Below are positions 18,729 through 26,443 of a stretch of DNA of 64,000 nucleotides, piece by piece. The notes under the pieces were generated by a model. The model was not told the DNA's origin. It searched no databases and was given only the letters and a program-made list of their open reading frames with translations. A program made the position numbers and the translations under genes. Location of the stretch: positions 62,001 through 126,000 of the forward strand of contig NZ_PJEO01000054.1 of the NCBI RefSeq assembly GCF_002843175.1. Reading direction: 5' to 3'. This DNA is from Confluentibacter flavum (GTDB lineage Bacteria; Bacteroidota; Bacteroidia; Flavobacteriales; Flavobacteriaceae). Positions within the stretch are counted from its first letter, which is position 1; each line of letters begins with the position of its first letter.

Positions 18729-18748
18729 ATTCCCGCCTGTGCGGGAAT
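18729..18748. repeat. ATTCCCGC hairpin abutting tRNA-Arg
   Basis: Arms ATTCCCGC (18729-18736) and GCGGGAAT (18741-18748) around a 4-nt loop. It starts 10 bp after the yqeY stop and ends 2 bp before the first base of tRNA-Arg. It may serve as a 3' end for yqeY. Confidence 0.75.
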
Positions 18749-18750
18749 AC

Positions 18751-18824
18751 GGCTGCGTAGTTCAATTGGATAGAATATCAGATTTCGGCTCTGAGGGTTG
18801 GGGGTTCGAACCCCTCCGCGGTCA
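18751..18824 (+). tRNA. tRNA-Arg (anticodon UCG)
   Basis: Complete cloverleaf of 74 nt without an encoded CCA: acceptor GGCTGCG with CGCGGTC, D stem GTTC/GAAT, anticodon stem TCAGA/TCTGA with loop TTTCGGC (anticodon TCG), T arm with loop TTCGAAC, discriminator A. It would read CGN arginine codons. The acceptor stem contains G2-U71 and U4-G69 wobble pairs; a 5' strand GACCGCG would pair perfectly with the observed 3' strand. Confidence 0.9.
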
Positions 18825-18985
18825 CAAAAAACCATGTAATTTTCATTAATTATATGTTTTTTTTGGTTTATAAAAGTATGTTGATTTGTGCCCTTGGTTT
18901 AAATAGTGATTTTTCATTTATGAGAACATAAATAACTCTATAAAAATGCTACAATCAAACAAGGGCAAATATTGCCTGCAAAAAC

Positions 18986-20284
18986 TTAATGGTCTTTTAC
19001 AGACCCATCAGTATCCCACATTTCAGGAAATTCCCATTCTGGGATGTTTTTTTCATTTTCAATAATGTTTTCGTCCAGAGATATTCCTAATCCAGGTCCG
19101 TCAAAATTACCTGCTACCATGATCTCACTATTTTTCATGATTAAAGGTTTGGTTATGTAGCTTTTGCCTAAATAACTTCGTTCCACACCATCATTGGGAG
19201 CCGCTTGAAGACTAGGAAGTTCATGACAAACAAAATTTGGGATAGAAGCGGCAACGTGCATGGAAGCCACAGCACCAATCATACCTTCTTTAGCGTGTGG
19301 CAACATACCAGCATAATGGGCCTCCGCCAGATTAGCAATAGCTTTCATTTCGGTAATACCACCACAATGCGTAATGTCAGGTTGCAACAATGATGCAGCT
19401 TTAAGTTCCAATAAATCACGAAATTGCCATTTAGTAACCATGCGTTCTCCCGTAGCAAATGGGATATGTGTTTTTTTGGCCATTTCAGCCATTAGTGGTA
19501 AATTTTGAAATTGTATAGGTTCTTCGTAGAACCATGGTTGAAATTTTTCTAATGCCTTTATTAAAATCATTGATGTTTGTGGTTCATGATCGCCATGTAG
19601 CTCGATACCCATATCTACTTTTGGACCTATAATGTCACGTATGGCTTGAACATTCTCAACCACTCCTTGAACAAAATCAGGGTTTTCCACATACCGGGAT
19701 AAACGCCCACGACTTGAAGTTACACCAACTTTCATGGATGTATAACCTTCGGCCATAATTTTTTTAGCTTCTTCGGGTGTTTGAGCTTGGCCGTATACAC
19801 GTATGCGGTCGCGGGTAAGTCCGCCCAACAATTCATAAACGGGAACACCTAAGGCTTTACCTTTTATATCCCACATAGCTATATCAACAGCTGAAAGAGC
19901 CGAAGTTAGAACAATACCACCTCGATAGAAAGCGTGTCGATAAATGGCCTGCCAATGATGAGCCACTAACCTTGGATCTTTACCTATAAGATAATTTTCT
20001 AACTCTTTTATTGCAGCCATAGTAGTATTTATTCGACCTTCTACAGTACCCTCTCCTAACCCTACAATACCAGCATTTGTATGCAGTTTTATAAAAATAG
20101 TACGAAGTGTATTTACAGGGATAATCTCTAGTTTTGTAATTTTTAAATCATCCTTTGGATTTATAAGAGCAGTTGTATAATTGATTTTTTCACTGCTTTT
20201 GGCGGTTGCCCGCTCATGTACCATAAGGCCCGCAACACCCATAGAGATGCCTTTAAGCCAATGACGGCGTGTTAAGTTTTTCAT
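18986..20284 (-). CDS. Enolase-superfamily dehydratase (galactonate-dehydratase-like) with Tat signal
   Basis: 432 aa. The N-terminus TRRHWLKG followed by a hydrophobic stretch is a twin-arginine signal, so export is predicted. The mature part has an N-terminal lid domain and a TIM barrel of the mandelate racemase/muconate lactonising subgroup: AVDIAMWDIKGKALGVPVYELLGG, MKVGVTSS, EEPI, FATGERM, LQPDITHCGG, and MLPHA. It most resembles D-galactonate dehydratase-like proteins. The position usually read D-x-H (first metal ligand) reads E-L-H here (GIELHG). I start at the ATG at 20284; an earlier ATG at 20290 adds two residues. The esterase gene lies 117 bp upstream on the same strand. Confidence 0.85.
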   Translation of the reverse strand: MKNLTRRHWLKGISMGVAGLMVHERATAKSSEKINYTTALINPKDDLKITKLEIIPVNTLRTIFIKLHTNAGIVGLGEGTVEGRINTTMAAIKELENYLIGKDPRLVAHHWQAIYRHAFYRGGIVLTSALSAVDIAMWDIKGKALGVPVYELLGGLTRDRIRVYGQAQTPEEAKKIMAEGYTSMKVGVTSSRGRLSRYVENPDFVQGVVENVQAIRDIIGPKVDMGIELHGDHEPQTSMILIKALEKFQPWFYEEPIQFQNLPLMAEMAKKTHIPFATGERMVTKWQFRDLLELKAASLLQPDITHCGGITEMKAIANLAEAHYAGMLPHAKEGMIGAVASMHVAASIPNFVCHELPSLQAAPNDGVERSYLGKSYITKPLIMKNSEIMVAGNFDGPGLGISLDENIIENEKNIPEWEFPEMWDTDGSVKDH

Positions 20285-20401
20285 ATCCATATCATTAGTT
20301 TAGTGGTTCATTTAAAAGTAGTATTTTTTAAACGTATTACATAGAATTTTAATTCAATATCAACCCTACAATTTATATTCTTTTCATTTTTGATGTTTAA
20401 A

Positions 20402-21955
20402 TTATTTAGCCCAAACTTCGCCTTCTGGTGTTCGTCGCCATTCAAAATAATCATCCAATACTTCAAGGGATTCTGCACTTGGTACAGGGCCAAGATGTGG
20501 CGTTGGCCCCAAGTACATCACTTCAGGATTGGCATCGCTAAAGGCAGGCCATTCGGGGACATTCTCTCCATTCGGATTACCATATTTAGCAAAGTTTGTC
20601 CAATAAGTGCCCATAGCTTCAGAAATCTCTAGATCGGATTTGGTTGTTTCCGGATTGGAAGCATCTAAATTCATAAACACATAGCCAACATCTTGTCCAT
20701 GAGGTGAGCCATAACCAAAACGTGGAGAATCTTCAGGATAATCAGGATGTTGGTCAAAATAATAGAAATAGGCTTTATGTTGTCCTTTTTTAGCCTGTAA
20801 CCTTGCCCAACTCCAAGTATGCCATCCAAAGGCTGCATCACGAGATAAGTCGCGGGCAGTTTTAGGAACTGTACTGTCGCCAACAGGATACGCTTTTAAT
20901 AAGTCATCTGCAAATGCACCATACCGTTCTTTTACACTGGTAATAAATTCTTGTGGATCTTTGGTACGGGTAAAACTGGCGCCTTCATCGGAATTATAAC
21001 CAACTAATATAGGCGTGTCATTAAACTTGCCAGCTTCATATAGGGTATATTGATCATCTGGGATGACGTAACCATCAATAATAGGCCATCCTCTACCGCC
21101 GGGAAGACTATCAGCTAAAATGCCCCTTAGTTCTGCTATTGATGAAACGCCAGCAGTTTCAGTATATAACACACCATCTTTTTCAGCATCTTGTAATGTT
21201 TTTTGATTTTCACCGGGATATGTGGTTGGACGTGAAGGCCCAAACGACCCGCCACTTTGTGAAATAGCTCCATGAAATAATCCTTTAGCTAATGGCGAAG
21301 CACTTAACATACTTACGGCAATACCTCCAGCCGATTCACCAAAAATGGTGACTTTGTTGGGGTCTCCTCCAAATGCAGAGATATTTTCTTGTATCCATTC
21401 TAAGCCAGCAATCATATCAAGCAGGCCATAATTTCCAGATACCTTGTTGGGGTTTTCTGCACTCAGTTCAGGATGAGCCATAAATCCAAGTATGCCAACA
21501 CGGTAAGCAATGCTAACAAGTACAACGCCTTTTTTAGCTAGTTTTTCACCATTGTAAACAGTTTCTGATGTGGCACCTGCGCCAAACCCTCCACCATATA
21601 TCCAAACAAGAACAGGGATTTTTTCATCGGCTGTTTGGGCAGGGGTCCAAATGTTTAAGTATAAACAATCTTCGCTTTTTCCTGAAGGTGGATTTCCGCC
21701 TTGCATGGGTCCAGGAGCGAACTCGGTCGTTTGTTTTATACCTTCCCATTTTTCAACGGGCCGTGGCGCTTTCCAACGTAAATTCCCAATGGGTGGTGCA
21801 GCAAAAGGAATGCCTTTAAAAATGGTTAAACTGTCTTGGATAGTTCCTTGCAACCATCCATCTTTGGTTTTAACTTGTCCTGGTTCGGATTTGGAACAAG
21901 ACATGGTGGCAAATAACATAAGCATAGCCACTAGATAAGTTGTGATTTTTTGCAT
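20402..21955 (-). CDS. Type-B carboxylesterase lipoprotein
   Basis: 517-aa carboxylesterase/lipase type B. The N-terminus is a lipoprotein signal with lipobox ATMSC (Cys20). The catalytic triad is visible: Ser208 in GESAGG, Glu324 in NSDEGAS, His419 in GSPHGQD. The N-terminal CLYLNIWTPA motif is typical. Anchoring in the outer or inner membrane facing the periplasm is inferred. The C-terminal YWTNFAKYGNPNGEN links it to the partial esterase at 1-540. Co-directional with the Tat-exported dehydratase downstream, suggesting sequential action on an esterified sugar acid or plant-type ester; this is inference. Confidence 0.9.
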   Translation of the reverse strand: MQKITTYLVAMLMLFATMSCSKSEPGQVKTKDGWLQGTIQDSLTIFKGIPFAAPPIGNLRWKAPRPVEKWEGIKQTTEFAPGPMQGGNPPSGKSEDCLYLNIWTPAQTADEKIPVLVWIYGGGFGAGATSETVYNGEKLAKKGVVLVSIAYRVGILGFMAHPELSAENPNKVSGNYGLLDMIAGLEWIQENISAFGGDPNKVTIFGESAGGIAVSMLSASPLAKGLFHGAISQSGGSFGPSRPTTYPGENQKTLQDAEKDGVLYTETAGVSSIAELRGILADSLPGGRGWPIIDGYVIPDDQYTLYEAGKFNDTPILVGYNSDEGASFTRTKDPQEFITSVKERYGAFADDLLKAYPVGDSTVPKTARDLSRDAAFGWHTWSWARLQAKKGQHKAYFYYFDQHPDYPEDSPRFGYGSPHGQDVGYVFMNLDASNPETTKSDLEISEAMGTYWTNFAKYGNPNGENVPEWPAFSDANPEVMYLGPTPHLGPVPSAESLEVLDDYFEWRRTPEGEVWAK

Positions 21956-22307
21956 AATTAGTAATGTGTTTAGTTTGTTGGTTTTTTATCAAGGATAACT
22001 TTTTTATTTTTTATGGCCAATAACAAAAAGCTTACGTATGGATATGGTAAAATCTTAGTAACTTTAATTTAAGGGTTACTGTTATTTAATGCTTCTTATA
22101 AAGATAAATTTAAAAATCCATAGAAATTATTTGCTTTTAAAGATACATTTTTTAAATAAAAATGTTCTTATTTGGTAAACAATCATTTTAAGAATGAAGG
22201 TTATTTTTAAACAGTTTTTTAATCTCTAAAATTAAAAGCAGGTTTTACAGTTATGTTTTGTAATTTTAATTTAAGTAATCGTTCAAAATGTTTCAAGATA
22301 GAATTTT
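21956..22307. other. Intergenic region, 352 bp, divergent promoters
   Basis: AT-rich, with no gene, repeat or stable hairpin that I can see. On the minus strand TATCCTTG (21990-21997) with a TTG 20 bp further upstream (22018-22020) is a plausible flavobacterial promoter for the esterase-dehydratase pair. No clear promoter was seen for the plus-strand peptidase. Confidence 0.4.
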
Positions 22308-23126
22308 ATGGGTAGTAATATGGTTATAGGAATTTTTGTTGCAGTATTGGTTTATATAATTTGTTATTTTACTATAAAAATGGTTGAGGTCGCTTATGTT
22401 CTAAAATACAGAAAGCCCTTTTATATTCATTTTTACTTTTTTTTAAAGAAACTTAATCAGCAACAAAAGCATATTCTAATAAATAATTTTCCTTTTTATA
22501 AGAAACTATCGAATAAACAAAAATCTTATTTTGAACATCGAGTAGCTTCCTTTATGAAGGATAAAGATTTTATTGGTAGAGATGGTCTTGTAATTACTGA
22601 TGATATAAAGGTTTTAATATCTGCTACAGCAGTCATGCTCACTTTTGGTTTCAGGGATTTTTACATTGCACTTATTTCAAAAATAGTGGTTTATCCAAAT
22701 AAATTTTATTCAAATACAAACAAGACTTATCATAAAGGGGAATTTAATCCAAAATTTCAAACCTTAGTGTTATCATGGGAAGATTTTAAACAGGGGTTTG
22801 ATGCAAAAAATGATAATTTAAATCTAGGCATTCATGAATTTACGCATGCCATACATTTAAACAGTATTAAAGAACGCGATATTAGTTCTACCATTTTTAG
22901 CGATTCGTTTAACGAACTTTCACAACTATTGGCAGTAGAGGAGGATTTGAGAAATAGATTGATGGCCTCAAAATACTTTAGGAAATATGCCTTTACCAAT
23001 CAATTTGAGTTTTTGGCCGTAGCTATTGAAAACTTTATTGAAACACCTCAGGATTTTAAGGCCGAGTTTCCAGAAATCTATGGGAAAGTTAGGCAAATGC
23101 TCAACTTTAATATTTCTGGGTATTAA
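22308..23126 (+). CDS. MtfA-like zinc peptidase (M90-type) with N-terminal membrane anchor
   Basis: 272 aa. A single membrane segment (residues ~6-24) precedes a soluble domain with IHEFTHAIHLNS, the HExxH zinc site of the MtfA/M90 group, and the downstream FSDSFNELSQLLAVEEDL, where further metal ligands are expected. YKKLSNKQKSYFEHRVASFM is the typical start of the MtfA domain. MtfA in enterobacteria interacts with the Mlc repressor; no such partner is evident here, so the substrate is unknown. Upstream gap carries no clear operator. Ends 97 bp before the first CBS gene. Confidence 0.8.
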   Translation: MGSNMVIGIFVAVLVYIICYFTIKMVEVAYVLKYRKPFYIHFYFFLKKLNQQQKHILINNFPFYKKLSNKQKSYFEHRVASFMKDKDFIGRDGLVITDDIKVLISATAVMLTFGFRDFYIALISKIVVYPNKFYSNTNKTYHKGEFNPKFQTLVLSWEDFKQGFDAKNDNLNLGIHEFTHAIHLNSIKERDISSTIFSDSFNELSQLLAVEEDLRNRLMASKYFRKYAFTNQFEFLAVAIENFIETPQDFKAEFPEIYGKVRQMLNFNISGY

Positions 23127-23157
23127 TCCCTTAGTTAAAAAACTTTTATTTTTAGTA

Positions 23158-23173
23158 CATGACTTAAGTCATG
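23158..23173. promoter_or_regulatory. 16-bp perfect palindrome upstream of the CBS genes
   Basis: CATGACTTAAGTCATG, 50 bp before the first CBS gene start. Its TGAC-N4-GTCA core resembles operators of Crp/Fnr-type dimers, but no regulator gene lies nearby and the assignment is a guess. Confidence 0.4.
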
Positions 23174-23223
23174 ATTTATTCTCTTATTTGGTCATATCTT
23201 TATGATATAATTAAAATGTTATA

Positions 23224-23643
23224 ATGATGATAGGAAACACTCCAGTTTCAGAAATAATGTCAAAAAACATTATTGCTTTAACGAGGTCTGATGACTTAAC
23301 TAGAGCCGAAATGCTTTTTAAGAAGCATAAAATAAGACATATTCCAGTAGTTAAAGGAGAATCTATCATTGGTATGCTAAGCTATGCGGATTTACTCAAA
23401 ATTAGCTATGCCGATACAACCAACGATGAGCATGATATAGAGGTTGTTGTTTATAATTCATTTACCATAGAACAAGTAATGACTAAAGATGTTTTGTGTA
23501 TTGATAGTGATACTACAATTCAAGAAGCTACTGAAATTTTAGCAAAGCGGGAGTTTCATGCGTTGCCTGTTGTAGATGAATCCATTTTGGTAGGAATTGT
23601 AACAAGTACAGATTTATTAAATTACTTTTTAAAACAATTATAA
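23224..23643 (+). CDS. CBS-domain pair protein (copy 1)
   Basis: 139 aa made of two CBS motifs and nothing else: VSEIMSKNIIALTRSDDLTRAE... at the N-terminus and IEQVMTKDVLCIDSDTTIQEA... in the second half, each ending in the typical IIGMLSYADLL and LVGIVTSTDLL. CBS pairs bind adenosyl nucleotides and often sense energy state; the partner is unknown. Same length and layout as the next gene, so a tandem duplication. The region upstream holds a palindromic operator candidate. Confidence 0.9.
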   Translation: MMIGNTPVSEIMSKNIIALTRSDDLTRAEMLFKKHKIRHIPVVKGESIIGMLSYADLLKISYADTTNDEHDIEVVVYNSFTIEQVMTKDVLCIDSDTTIQEATEILAKREFHALPVVDESILVGIVTSTDLLNYFLKQL

Positions 23644-23666
23644 ACTAAACTAATTTTTTATGTTAG

Positions 23667-23697
23667 GGGGAAGTATGATTTTTATCATACTTCCCCT
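23667..23697 (+). terminator. Hairpin between the two CBS genes
   Basis: 13-bp perfect stem (23667-23679 with 23684-23696) around TTTT. No clean T run follows, so it may be an attenuator or mRNA stabiliser as well as a terminator. Confidence 0.6.
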
Positions 23698-23744
23698 GTG
23701 TTTATATACTTATATTTAAGGTCAGCAATAAACCAAAGAGCATC

Positions 23745-24164
23745 ATGATACGCAAGGTTCCAGTTTCTACAATTATGACACATAGTGTTATCTGTCTGAA
23801 AAAAGACGACAATCTTGAAGATGCAAAATACTTATTAAAAATTCACCATGTTAGGCATATACCCATTGTGTCAGGCAAATCAATTATAGGGATGCTTAGT
23901 AAAACCGATTTGCAACGCATTGGATTGTGGAATGATGATGGAGTTGTTAATGATTCCATTAGCACGTTGGTTAGGACTAAAACAACCATTGAGGAAGTGA
24001 TGACCAAAAAATTAACGTCTGTTTCATCATCGACTTCTGTTAAAAAAGTAGCAGAAATTTTTGCTAAAGAAGAATTTCATGCGTTGCCCATTGTAGATAA
24101 TAATATATTGATAGGTATTGTAACTACAACAGATTTAATAAATTTCTTATTGAGACAATTTTAG
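23745..24164 (+). CDS. CBS-domain pair protein (copy 2)
   Basis: 139 aa, two CBS motifs (VSTIMTHSVICLKKDDNLEDA and IEEVMTKKLTSVSSSTSVKKV), clearly paralogous to the preceding gene along its whole length but well diverged. A ligand-sensing role is expected from the family. The stop codon overlaps, tail to tail, the stop of rpe on the other strand (24161-24164), so there is no room for a separate terminator. Confidence 0.9.
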   Translation: MIRKVPVSTIMTHSVICLKKDDNLEDAKYLLKIHHVRHIPIVSGKSIIGMLSKTDLQRIGLWNDDGVVNDSISTLVRTKTTIEEVMTKKLTSVSSSTSVKKVAEIFAKEEFHALPIVDNNILIGIVTTTDLINFLLRQF

Positions 24165-24823
24165 GAATTAGTTATTGTTTTTAATTCTTTGATGGTTTCA
24201 AGAGGATGTTCACTTTTAAAAACAAAACTACCGGCAACTAAGATATCTGCACCGGTATCAACAAGCATTTTGGCATTTGCAGCACTTACCCCACCATCTA
24301 TTTCAATAAGTGTTTTTGCGCCTTTGCGTATAATTAATTCTCTAAGCGCTTTTATTTTATTATAGGTGTTTTCAATAAAACTTTGCCCACCAAAACCAGG
24401 ATTAACACTCATAATGAGCACCAAATCTATATCATTAATAATATCTTCTAAAAGGCTTATGTTTGTGTGCGGATTTAATGCCACGCCTGCTTTCATGCCT
24501 TCTGCCTTTATGGCTTGTAATGTTCTATGTAAATGTGGACATGCTTCGTAATGGACCGTTAAATTATTAGCTCCTAATTTTTTGAAAGTGCTTATGTATT
24601 TATCTGGTTCAACTATCATTAAATGAACATCAACCGTTTTTTTTGTATGTTTTGTAATGGCTTGTAGCACAGGCATGCCATACGAAATATTTGGCACAAA
24701 AACACCATCCATAACATCAATATGAAACCAATCAGCATTACTTTGGTTTACCATTTCTATGTCGCGTTGAAGATTGGCAAAATCTGCTGCAAGTAATGAA
24801 GGTGCGATTAGTTTAGAACCCAT
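24161..24823 (-). CDS. rpe: Ribulose-phosphate 3-epimerase
   Basis: 220-aa TIM-barrel enzyme of the pentose phosphate pathway that interconverts ribulose-5-P and xylulose-5-P. IAPSLLAADF at the N-terminus, HIDVMDGVFVPN (metal His/Asp), VHLMI, LIMSVNPGFGGQ and IEIDGGV are the family motifs, all intact. Size is normal. It lies upstream-to-downstream of rpoD on the same strand but is separated from it by a terminator and has its own -7 box candidate. Confidence 0.96.
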   Translation of the reverse strand: MGSKLIAPSLLAADFANLQRDIEMVNQSNADWFHIDVMDGVFVPNISYGMPVLQAITKHTKKTVDVHLMIVEPDKYISTFKKLGANNLTVHYEACPHLHRTLQAIKAEGMKAGVALNPHTNISLLEDIINDIDLVLIMSVNPGFGGQSFIENTYNKIKALRELIIRKGAKTLIEIDGGVSAANAKMLVDTGADILVAGSFVFKSEHPLETIKELKTITNS

Positions 24824-24849
24824 TATTTATAAGTATTGGTTTGTTTCTG

Positions 24850-24857
24850 CAAATATA
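24850..24857 (-). promoter_or_regulatory. -7 box candidate for rpe
   Basis: TATATTTG on the minus strand, 27 bp before the rpe ATG. No well-spaced -33 box was found; upstream sequence is repeat. Confidence 0.4.
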
Positions 24858-24874
24858 GAAAAGTCTTTTTACAA

Positions 24875-24944
24875 GTCCCTTTCCTTTGGAAAGGGATTTA
24901 GGGTTAGGAAAAAGTTTCTTCCCTTTGGGAAGACGGAAGATGGG
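24875..24944. repeat. Dispersed hairpin repeat between rpe and rpoD
   Basis: A perfect hairpin TCCCTTTCC/GGAAAGGGA (24876-24884, 24888-24896) is followed by TTTCTTCCCTTTGGGAAGA and GATGGG, which match the right half of the murD-ftsW repeat (10158-10271). Confidence 0.65.
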
Positions 24945-24946
24945 CT

Positions 24947-24980
24947 AAAAAACGAACCCACGGTAATCAGCCGTGGGTTC
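24947..24980 (-). terminator. Terminator of rpoD
   Basis: 10-bp stem (24954-24963 with 24971-24980), 7-nt loop, followed on the minus strand by GTTTTTT. It lies 75 bp beyond the rpoD stop. Confidence 0.8.
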
Positions 24981-25055
24981 TTTCATCAATCAAAAAACGA
25001 ACAGTTATGTTGTAACTGTTTGTAACTGTAATTTAGTTATAATTTTATGTAATTA

Positions 25056-25919
25056 CTAACCTAAATATGTTTTTAATATTTTACTTCTAGACGTATGTTT
25101 TAGTCTACGAATTGCTTTTTCTTTAATTTGACGAACGCGTTCACGAGTTAAATCAAATGTTTCTCCAATTTCTTCTAAAGTCATTGGGTGCTGGTTTCCT
25201 AAACCAAAATATAAACGAATCACGTCTGCTTCACGAGGTGTTAATGTTTCCAGAGCACGCTCAATCTCTGTACGTAATGATTCGTGTAATAATTCTCTAT
25301 CTGGGTTTGGCGACTCGCCACTATTTAATACATCATATAAGTTAGAATCTTCACCTTCTACTAAAGGGGCATCCATACTTACGTGTCGACCAGAGTTTTT
25401 CATAGACTCTTTAACATCGTTAATGGTCATATCCAACTCTTTGGCAATTTCTTCAGCACTGGGCGGACGCTCATGGCTTTGTTCTAAAAACGCAAATGTT
25501 TTATTGATTTTATTAATAGAACCAATTTTGTTTAATGGTAAACGTACAATACGCGATTGTTCAGCCAACGCTTGAAGAATCGATTGACGAATCCACCAAA
25601 CAGCATACGATATAAATTTAAAACCACGAGTTTCATCAAAACGTTGTGCCGCTTTAATTAAACCTAAATTACCTTCATTAATTAAATCGGGTAATGTTAA
25701 ACCTTGGTTTTGATATTGCTTAGCTACCGATACAACAAAACGTAAATTAGCCTTTGTCAACTTTTCTAAAGCAGCTTGATCGCCAGCTTTAATACGTTGT
25801 GCTAATTCTACTTCTTCGTCTGCGGTAATTAAGTCAACTTTTCCAATTTCTTGAAGATATTTATCTAACGAAGCGGTTTCTCTGTTGGTAACCTGTTTCG
25901 TAATTTTAAGTTGTCTCAT
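25056..25919 (-). CDS. rpoD: Primary RNA polymerase sigma factor (RpoD/SigA)
   Basis: 287-aa group-1 sigma-70 factor of the short Bacteroidota type, lacking region 1.1 and the long non-conserved insert. Region 1.2 is [16 protein letters not shown], region 2 holds [31 protein letters not shown]; region 3 starts at [14 protein letters not shown]; region 4 is [15 protein letters not shown] with the HTH ... [17 protein letters not shown]. The variant of regions 2-4 is what recognises the unusual TAnnTTTG promoters of this phylum. Monocistronic, with its own terminator. Confidence 0.96.
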   Translation of the reverse strand: MRQLKITKQVTNRETASLDKYLQEIGKVDLITADEEVELAQRIKAGDQAALEKLTKANLRFVVSVAKQYQNQGLTLPDLINEGNLGLIKAAQRFDETRGFKFISYAVWWIRQSILQALAEQSRIVRLPLNKIGSINKINKTFAFLEQSHERPPSAEEIAKELDMTINDVKESMKNSGRHVSMDAPLVEGEDSNLYDVLNSGESPNPDRELLHESLRTEIERALETLTPREADVIRLYFGLGNQHPMTLEEIGETFDLTRERVRQIKEKAIRRLKHTSRSKILKTYLG

Positions 25920-25997
25920 CTAAAGTTCTCCTGTGTTTTTAATGAATACTATTATTCAGTAGTTATACGTATAAATAACAGATAATGTTACAGGAAA

Positions 25998-26372
25998 TTA
26001 AATTTTAATTAATTTTTTGTTAGTTAAGTTAATATCTTCAAGCATTTGTTCGGTAAACTTATAATGGCCACGAGTCGTGATTAATCTGAATTTATGGGAT
26101 TTTAAATTGCTCAATGTGTTAAGAAACAGCCATTTTGATTTTAATAATTTTGGTTTTTCAGACTTAAGACTGATGTCGAAATAATATTTTTGTCCATGTT
26201 TAATCGCTACGATATCTGGAGTAATATTAATATCGCTTCCTTTTTTTGTATACGATTTAGGGGTTTCGTAATTATCGATATCGGCCTTGATGTTTTCATA
26301 ACCACGATTTTCTAAATAAGTTATGGAGTCGTTTAAGATTTCGGAATATTTTTCTTTTTCGGAATAAATCAT
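25998..26372 (-). CDS. Hypothetical protein, possible PD-(D/E)XK-like fold
   Basis: 124 aa, not recognised. The central block ITPDIVAIKHGQKYYFDISLK has the layout of a PD-(D/E)XK nuclease core (PD, hydrophobic strand, acidic strand, Lys), but the second acidic residue and Lys are spaced D-I-S-L-K instead of D/E-x-K. It has no signal peptide or membrane segment. It sits 78 bp upstream of rpoD on the same strand. A nuclease-fold remnant or a structural homolog without catalysis is possible. Confidence 0.6.
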   Translation of the reverse strand: MIYSEKEKYSEILNDSITYLENRGYENIKADIDNYETPKSYTKKGSDINITPDIVAIKHGQKYYFDISLKSEKPKLLKSKWLFLNTLSNLKSHKFRLITTRGHYKFTEQMLEDINLTNKKLIKI

Positions 26373-26443
26373 ACTCTACAATTTAATAAAAAAATCGAGA
26401 TAAGCAAGTTTGAGTATGGTTTTAACATTTAATTATGCTTGAA

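Noticed and set aside
23224-24164. CRISPR-like or phage-like content in accessory stretches
   Set aside because: No regularly spaced repeats, Cas-like proteins, integrases, capsid or terminase genes were found anywhere in the window.
24774-25025. 83-codon plus-strand ORF between rpe and rpoD
   Set aside because: It runs through the rpe start, a dispersed repeat and the rpoD terminator, so it is a chance frame.
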